64,000 nt of DNA from Clostridia bacterium. Its GTDB lineage: Bacteria; Bacillota; Clostridia; Oscillospirales; QAKW01. Below, one piece after another: positions 60,266-64,000 of this stretch. A program made the position numbers and the translations under genes. Location: NCBI GenBank assembly GCA_017440465.1, contig JAFSHF010000022.1, positions 1-64,000 on the forward strand, written 5' to 3'. The notes beneath the pieces are model-generated. The model was given only the letters and a program-made list of their open reading frames with translations, did no database searches and was not told where the DNA came from. Positions within the stretch are counted from its first letter, which is position 1; each line of letters begins with the position of its first letter.

Positions 60266-60697
60266 ATGACGCGCGAAGCCTTCATTGCCCTTTGCGACCG
60301 CAAAGAAAAGCTGGTCCGCAATGAGCTGGGCTACAGTCAGGAAAAAATGAGTTCCCTGCTCGGCGTATCCAAAAAGACCTTAGTTGAAATCGAAAAATGG
60401 CGCTCTTCGCTGGGTTGGCAGGGTGCTGTCACTCTATGCACATTATTTGCAAATACCCGCGAGATCACCCTCGCCTTCGGCACCGATATTCCTGCCTTTC
60501 TGCGGGCAATGACCGAGGATGCCGCCTATCTTGCGCCGGTGGAATCTCCCTATGCGCTTTGGAATACCATTTTGCAGCTGGACGGAGCAACCATCGAGCA
60601 AAATACCGCCAGTCAATTGTATCGCCTGCGGGCAGGCGGGAAGACTTTGGCCGCCTCTTTTGAATTGGCAGAATTGAGAAAGAGGTGCAATGTATGA
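60266..60697 (+). CDS. Helix-turn-helix regulator coupled to the ATP-grasp gene
   Basis: 143 residues. The first 60 form an HTH of the Xre type (LGYSQEKMSSLLGVSKKTLVEIEKWRSSLGW, about 21-51), and the rest is an unrecognised helical region. I chose the ATG at 60266 with AGAGGTG upstream. It overlaps the next gene by 4 bases (ATGA), so it probably works with that ATP-grasp protein or controls its own operon. Confidence 0.75.
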   Translation: MTREAFIALCDRKEKLVRNELGYSQEKMSSLLGVSKKTLVEIEKWRSSLGWQGAVTLCTLFANTREITLAFGTDIPAFLRAMTEDAAYLAPVESPYALWNTILQLDGATIEQNTASQLYRLRAGGKTLAASFELAELRKRCNV

Positions 60698-61725
60698 ATT
60701 GGGCTGAATATATAATCAACAGTTTCAAAAAGCTGCGTACCCAGGATGTCAAAGACTGCATCGATCAGGTGGAGCAGCGCACCGGCAAAAGTAAAGCGAC
60801 GATCCTTTGGGATATGGCGCTTTGCGCCTTTCGCCATCAGGCGGGGTACCACGATTATACCATCTTCGGAATGTATGATATGACCGAAGAGCAAAGAAAA
60901 AATCTTCTCACCCGCGGCAAAAACCAAGCATACATCGAAGCACTCAATGATCCTGCCGACCGCCATTATTTTGAAAATAAGAGCGAGTTTTTGGAGTTAT
61001 TTGCCGATGAGATCGGCAGAGATTATCTGGATATCTCCAACGCCACCTTTGATGATTTTGATGCCTTTTTCCAAAAGCACGGTCAGATGATCGCCAAACC
61101 CGAAGCGGGGCTTGGCGGCAAGGATGTGGAAAAGGTGGATCCGGAGGAAGAGGGCAGTGTTGTCGCCCTCTATAACCGCCTGAAGACCGGCGGGCAGACC
61201 TTGATCGAAGAGGTGCTGGAGCAGCACGCGGCACTGGATGCCCTTTATCCCGATGCGGTCAATACCGTGCGAATGGTGACCATCACCGATGAACATAATG
61301 CGCCCCATCTGATCTATGCCGCTATGCGGCTGGGTCGGAGCGGTTCGGTCATCGATAATTTCCATTCCGGCGGGCTGATCTGCCCCATTGATCTGAAAAA
61401 GGGTGTGCTGATCGGCCCTGCCGCCAGCCTGGAGGGAGAAGCCTTCGATGCCCACCCCGATACCGGAATTCATTTCGACGGTTATTTCCTTCCCTATTGG
61501 AAAGAGGTTCTTGCGCTGACCGCAAAGGCGACCCAAAAAGTGCCCGGCGTCCGCTTTGTCGGCTGGGATCTGGCGATCACCCCGAAGGGGCCGGTCCTTG
61601 TGGCAGGGACGCCCACACCGGGGCACGATATTTATCAGTTAGTTGCTCAAAATCCTGAGAAAAAGGGAATGTTGCCCGCCTTTGATGCCGCCGTCCCTTA
61701 TGAATGGGTCAAATCTAAAAAATAA
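60694..61725 (+). CDS. Sugar-transfer-associated ATP-grasp protein
   Basis: 343 residues. ATP-grasp features: MIAKPEAGLGGKDVEKV (about 131-147), LIEEVLEQHAAL (about 171-182), TVRMVTI (about 194-200), and the C-terminal FVGWDLAITPKGPVLVAGT (about 289-307) with the metal-binding Asp and, in place of the usual Glu-x-Asn, a GT. It matches the ATPgrasp_ST family found in capsule and wall-polymer loci, where it may add an amino acid to a sugar polymer. I chose the ATG at 60694 (AGAGGTG). It precedes serS by 19 bases; a link to serine use is tempting but unproven. Confidence 0.8.
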   Translation: MNWAEYIINSFKKLRTQDVKDCIDQVEQRTGKSKATILWDMALCAFRHQAGYHDYTIFGMYDMTEEQRKNLLTRGKNQAYIEALNDPADRHYFENKSEFLELFADEIGRDYLDISNATFDDFDAFFQKHGQMIAKPEAGLGGKDVEKVDPEEEGSVVALYNRLKTGGQTLIEEVLEQHAALDALYPDAVNTVRMVTITDEHNAPHLIYAAMRLGRSGSVIDNFHSGGLICPIDLKKGVLIGPAASLEGEAFDAHPDTGIHFDGYFLPYWKEVLALTAKATQKVPGVRFVGWDLAITPKGPVLVAGTPTPGHDIYQLVAQNPEKKGMLPAFDAAVPYEWVKSKK

Positions 61726-61744
61726 AGAAAAGGATATATAAACC

Positions 61745-63040
61745 ATGCTGGATATTAAGTTTATTCGCGAAAACCCCGAACTTGTCAAGGAAAACATCCG
61801 CAAAAAGTTCAAAGATGCCAAACTGCCGCTGGTAGACGAAGCCATCGCGCTCTATGAAGAAAAGCTTTCCTGCAATAAGCGCGCCGATGATCTGCGCGCC
61901 AACCGCAACCGCCTCTCCAAGCAGATCGGTATGCTGATGGGTCAGGGCAAGCGGGAGGAAGCCGAAGAGATCAAAGCCCAGGTCAGCGCGCAGGCCGATG
62001 AGCTTGCCGAACTGCAAAAGAAAGAAGGGCAGCTGCAGGCAAAGCTCAACGAAGTGATGATGAAGATCCCCAATATCGTCGACCCTTCCGTTCCGGTAGG
62101 CAAAAACGACGAAGAGAACGTGGAAGTGGAGCAATTCGGCGAAAAGACCACCCCCGATTTTGAAATCCCCTACCATACCGATATTATGGCAAAATTTGCC
62201 GGCATTGATAAGGAAGCCGCCGGTCGCGTGGCGGGCGAAGGCTTCTATTATCTGATGGGCGATATCGCGCGGCTGCATAGCGCGGTGCTTACTTATGCCC
62301 GCGATTTTATGATCGATAAAGGTTTCACCTATTGCATCCCGCCCTTTATGATCCGCAGCAATGTGGTGACCGGCGTAATGAGCTTTGAAGAGATGGACGC
62401 GATGATGTATAAGATCGAAGGCGAGGACCTCTATCTGATCGGCACCAGCGAACATTCCATGATCGGTAAGTTCATCGATACCATCACCCCCGAAGAGAGC
62501 CTGCCCCTCACCCTGACCAGCTATTCCCCCTGCTTCCGCAAGGAAAAGGGTGCCCACGGCATTGAGGAGCGCGGCATCTACCGCATCCATCAATTTGAAA
62601 AGCAGGAAATGATCGTCATCTGCAAGCCCGAAGAGAGTATGGATTGGTTCCATAAAATGTGGAGCTATTCCGTCGAGCTGTTCCGCTCGCTGGATATCCC
62701 TGTCCGGACCTTGGAGTGCTGCACCGGTGACCTTGCCGATCTGAAGGTCAAGTCCTACGATGTGGAAGCCTGGTCCCCCAAGCAGCAAAAATATTTCGAG
62801 GTCTGCTCCTGCTCCAATCTGGGCGATGCGCAGGCGCGGCGCCTGGGCATCCGCGTCAAGGGCGAGGACGGCAAGAAGTATCTTGCTCATACCTTGAATA
62901 ATACCGTGGTTGCTCCGCCCCGTATGCTGATCGCATTTTTGGAGAACAACCTGCAGTTTGACGGCGAAAAATATTCCGTTCGCATCCCCGAAGCCCTGCG
63001 CCCCTATATGGGCGGCAAGAGCCTGATCGAAGAGAAATAA
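61745..63040 (+). CDS. serS: Seryl-tRNA synthetase (clostridial variant)
   Basis: 431 residues. The N-terminal coiled-coil arm (about 30-105) grips the long variable arm of tRNA-Ser. The class II core has motif 2 (YSPCFRKEKGAHGIEERGIYRIHQFEKQEM, split: FRKE about 262, RIHQFEK about 279-285) and motif 3 (NNTVVAPPRMLIAFLE, about 389-404). Motif 3 has APPR where most bacteria have AVGR; this variant is common among clostridia. The arm's need for a long variable arm matters for the Ser(CGA) tRNA-like RNA at 8157-8228, which lacks one. Confidence 0.95.
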   Translation: MLDIKFIRENPELVKENIRKKFKDAKLPLVDEAIALYEEKLSCNKRADDLRANRNRLSKQIGMLMGQGKREEAEEIKAQVSAQADELAELQKKEGQLQAKLNEVMMKIPNIVDPSVPVGKNDEENVEVEQFGEKTTPDFEIPYHTDIMAKFAGIDKEAAGRVAGEGFYYLMGDIARLHSAVLTYARDFMIDKGFTYCIPPFMIRSNVVTGVMSFEEMDAMMYKIEGEDLYLIGTSEHSMIGKFIDTITPEESLPLTLTSYSPCFRKEKGAHGIEERGIYRIHQFEKQEMIVICKPEESMDWFHKMWSYSVELFRSLDIPVRTLECCTGDLADLKVKSYDVEAWSPKQQKYFEVCSCSNLGDAQARRLGIRVKGEDGKKYLAHTLNNTVVAPPRMLIAFLENNLQFDGEKYSVRIPEALRPYMGGKSLIEEK

Positions 63041-63061
63041 TTGAAAAGGAGAAGCTTATAA

Positions 63062-63373
63062 ATGGCAGAACTTTTTGAAGTTGCAATGATTTTATGTTTT
63101 GGTGCCTCTTGGCCGATGAGTGTTGTTAAATCCTATAAAGCCCGCACCGCCAAAGGAAAAAGCTTATTGTTTTTATTGCTGATCATCACCGGTTATGTGG
63201 CAGGAATCACCGCCAAGCTGATCAACGAAGCCTATATGGCTTCCATCGCCACCAAATGGTATGTGCTGTTCTTCTATGTCGTGAATTTGCTGACCGTCAG
63301 TGCCGACCTTTGCCTCTACTTCAGAAACCGCAAATTGGATAAAGAAGCCGCAAAAGAGGAGGCCGATTCCTAA
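63062..63373 (+). CDS. Small membrane protein, PQ-loop/SemiSWEET-like
   Basis: 103 residues with three membrane helices. The first contains FGASWPMSVVKSYKARTAKGKSLLFLLLIITGY (about 13-45), the pattern of a PQ-loop or SWEET half-unit (here WP-x-S in the place of PQ), and the third ends in a charged tail. Half-size SWEETs work as dimers to move sugars or other small molecules. The call rests on overall layout, so it is tentative. Its stop overlaps the next start (TAATG). Confidence 0.6.
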   Translation: MAELFEVAMILCFGASWPMSVVKSYKARTAKGKSLLFLLLIITGYVAGITAKLINEAYMASIATKWYVLFFYVVNLLTVSADLCLYFRNRKLDKEAAKEEADS

Positions 63374-64000
63374 TGAAAAAAATCGTTTTGATCGGCGATT
63401 CCATTCGGATGGGCTATGATAAATATGTGCGTCAATCTTTGGAGGAGACCGCCGAAGTTTATTACCCCGATGAAAATTGCAAATTTGCCCAATACATTCT
63501 GCGTATGGTCGGCGGCTGGAAAAGTAAATGGCCCGAAGATATCGACTTGGTCCATTGGAACGCAGGTCTTTGGGATGTCATCGAGCTTTACGGTGACGGT
63601 CCGCTGACTCCCATCGAATACTATGCGCAAATGATCAAGCGGGTGGATAAACGGTTGCGGATGTTCTATCCCAACGCAAAGATCGTTTTTGCCACCTCCA
63701 CCGCGGTCATCGAATCGGGCAACAGCAGCAATCATTCCCGCTCCAATGCCACCATCGAGGCCTATAATCAAGCGGCGATCGAGGCGCTGAAGGATACCGA
63801 TACCATCATCAATGATCTCTATGCCCTCACCAAGGATGCCCCCGAGGAATGGCATTCCGACCGCACCCATTATAAAACCCCCAAGGCGATCCAAGCGATC
63901 GGCGGGCAGGTGGTCGATGTGATCTGCAAGGAGCTGGACATTTCCTCCAAGGAAATCGATATGACGACCTTCGATCCCACACGCTACAGTAAAGAGAATA
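63373..64000 (+). CDS. SGNH/GDSL hydrolase, 3' end beyond the window
   Basis: The frame runs off the window after about 209 residues. GDSIRMGY at residues 8-15 carries the nucleophile Ser; VHWNAGLWDV (about 60-69) has the block III Asn; and WHSDRTHYK (about 158-166) has the Asp-x-x-His catalytic pair. The family covers esterases and O-acetyl hydrolases acting on sugars and wall polymers. It overlaps the small membrane protein gene by one base, so they are co-transcribed. Confidence 0.85.
   Translation, partial: MKKIVLIGDSIRMGYDKYVRQSLEETAEVYYPDENCKFAQYILRMVGGWKSKWPEDIDLVHWNAGLWDVIELYGDGPLTPIEYYAQMIKRVDKRLRMFYPNAKIVFATSTAVIESGNSSNHSRSNATIEAYNQAAIEALKDTDTIINDLYALTKDAPEEWHSDRTHYKTPKAIQAIGGQVVDVICKELDISSKEIDMTTFDPTRYSKEN

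Overview
The window looks like chromosome from a Gram-positive member of the Bacillota, most likely an uncultured clostridial gut lineage. The evidence is an FtsH-Hpt-TilS run, GdpP, an S-layer-homology cell-wall hydrolase, an LCP wall ligase, a clostridial-type seryl-tRNA synthetase and a V-type ATPase operon. Promoters are mostly well-formed sigma-A type (TTGNNN-17-TATAAT). The exact genus cannot be read from the sequence.

Layout. 1-4300 is an AT-richer accessory region: the tail of a DUF4143 ATPase, a multi-hairpin element, two unrecognised immunity-like genes, an XRE regulator and a small three-gene operon. 4300-11500 is the most unusual part, on the minus strand. In transcription order it holds two WYL-domain regulators with their own operators, a terminator, a promoter carrying a related operator, an array of about ten structured tRNA-like RNAs (8073-9137), a DUF2828/TROVE-like vWA protein, the RNA ligase RtcB, and a small basic protein whose reading frame runs straight through a transcription terminator without a stop codon. 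A nicotinamidase-like gene follows. I read this as an RNA-binding, RNA-repair and possibly ribosome-rescue island, regulated by WYL proteins and related in logic to the Rsr (Ro60)-Y RNA-RtcB systems. 11700-14300 is another patch of unrecognised AT-rich genes, including a BspA-type leucine-rich-repeat protein and a gene remnant.

From 14400 on the DNA is ordinary core genome with higher GC. 14420-20656 holds a polysaccharide deacetylase, two EEP-family proteins (one a lipoprotein with acidic repeats), a drug/metabolite-type transporter with an AbrB regulator, and a large FAD-dependent dehydrogenase. 20952-22441 carries a methylthioadenosine nucleosidase and a PHP phosphatase. 32623 down to 22503 is one long minus-strand operon, tsaE-tsaB-rpiB-yybS-gdpP-rplI-dnaB-tilS-hpt-ftsH, divergent from a rodA/ftsW gene. 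47245 down to 36433 is a second long minus-strand operon, mltG-U32 peptidase-asnA-V-ATPase (E, DUF2764, A, B, D, I, K). Its likely terminator sits antisense inside the facing redoxin-like gene.

47337-64000 holds a cation efflux protein, an SLH glucosaminidase overlapping a YebC-family gene, an ECF S-component-like membrane protein, an LCP protein with acidic repeats, a 277-bp MITE-like element, Tex, a DUF1846 protein, an SDR enzyme, an E2-like acyltransferase lacking the catalytic histidine, an EamA transporter, an HTH/ATP-grasp pair, serS, a small membrane protein and a partial SGNH hydrolase running off the end.
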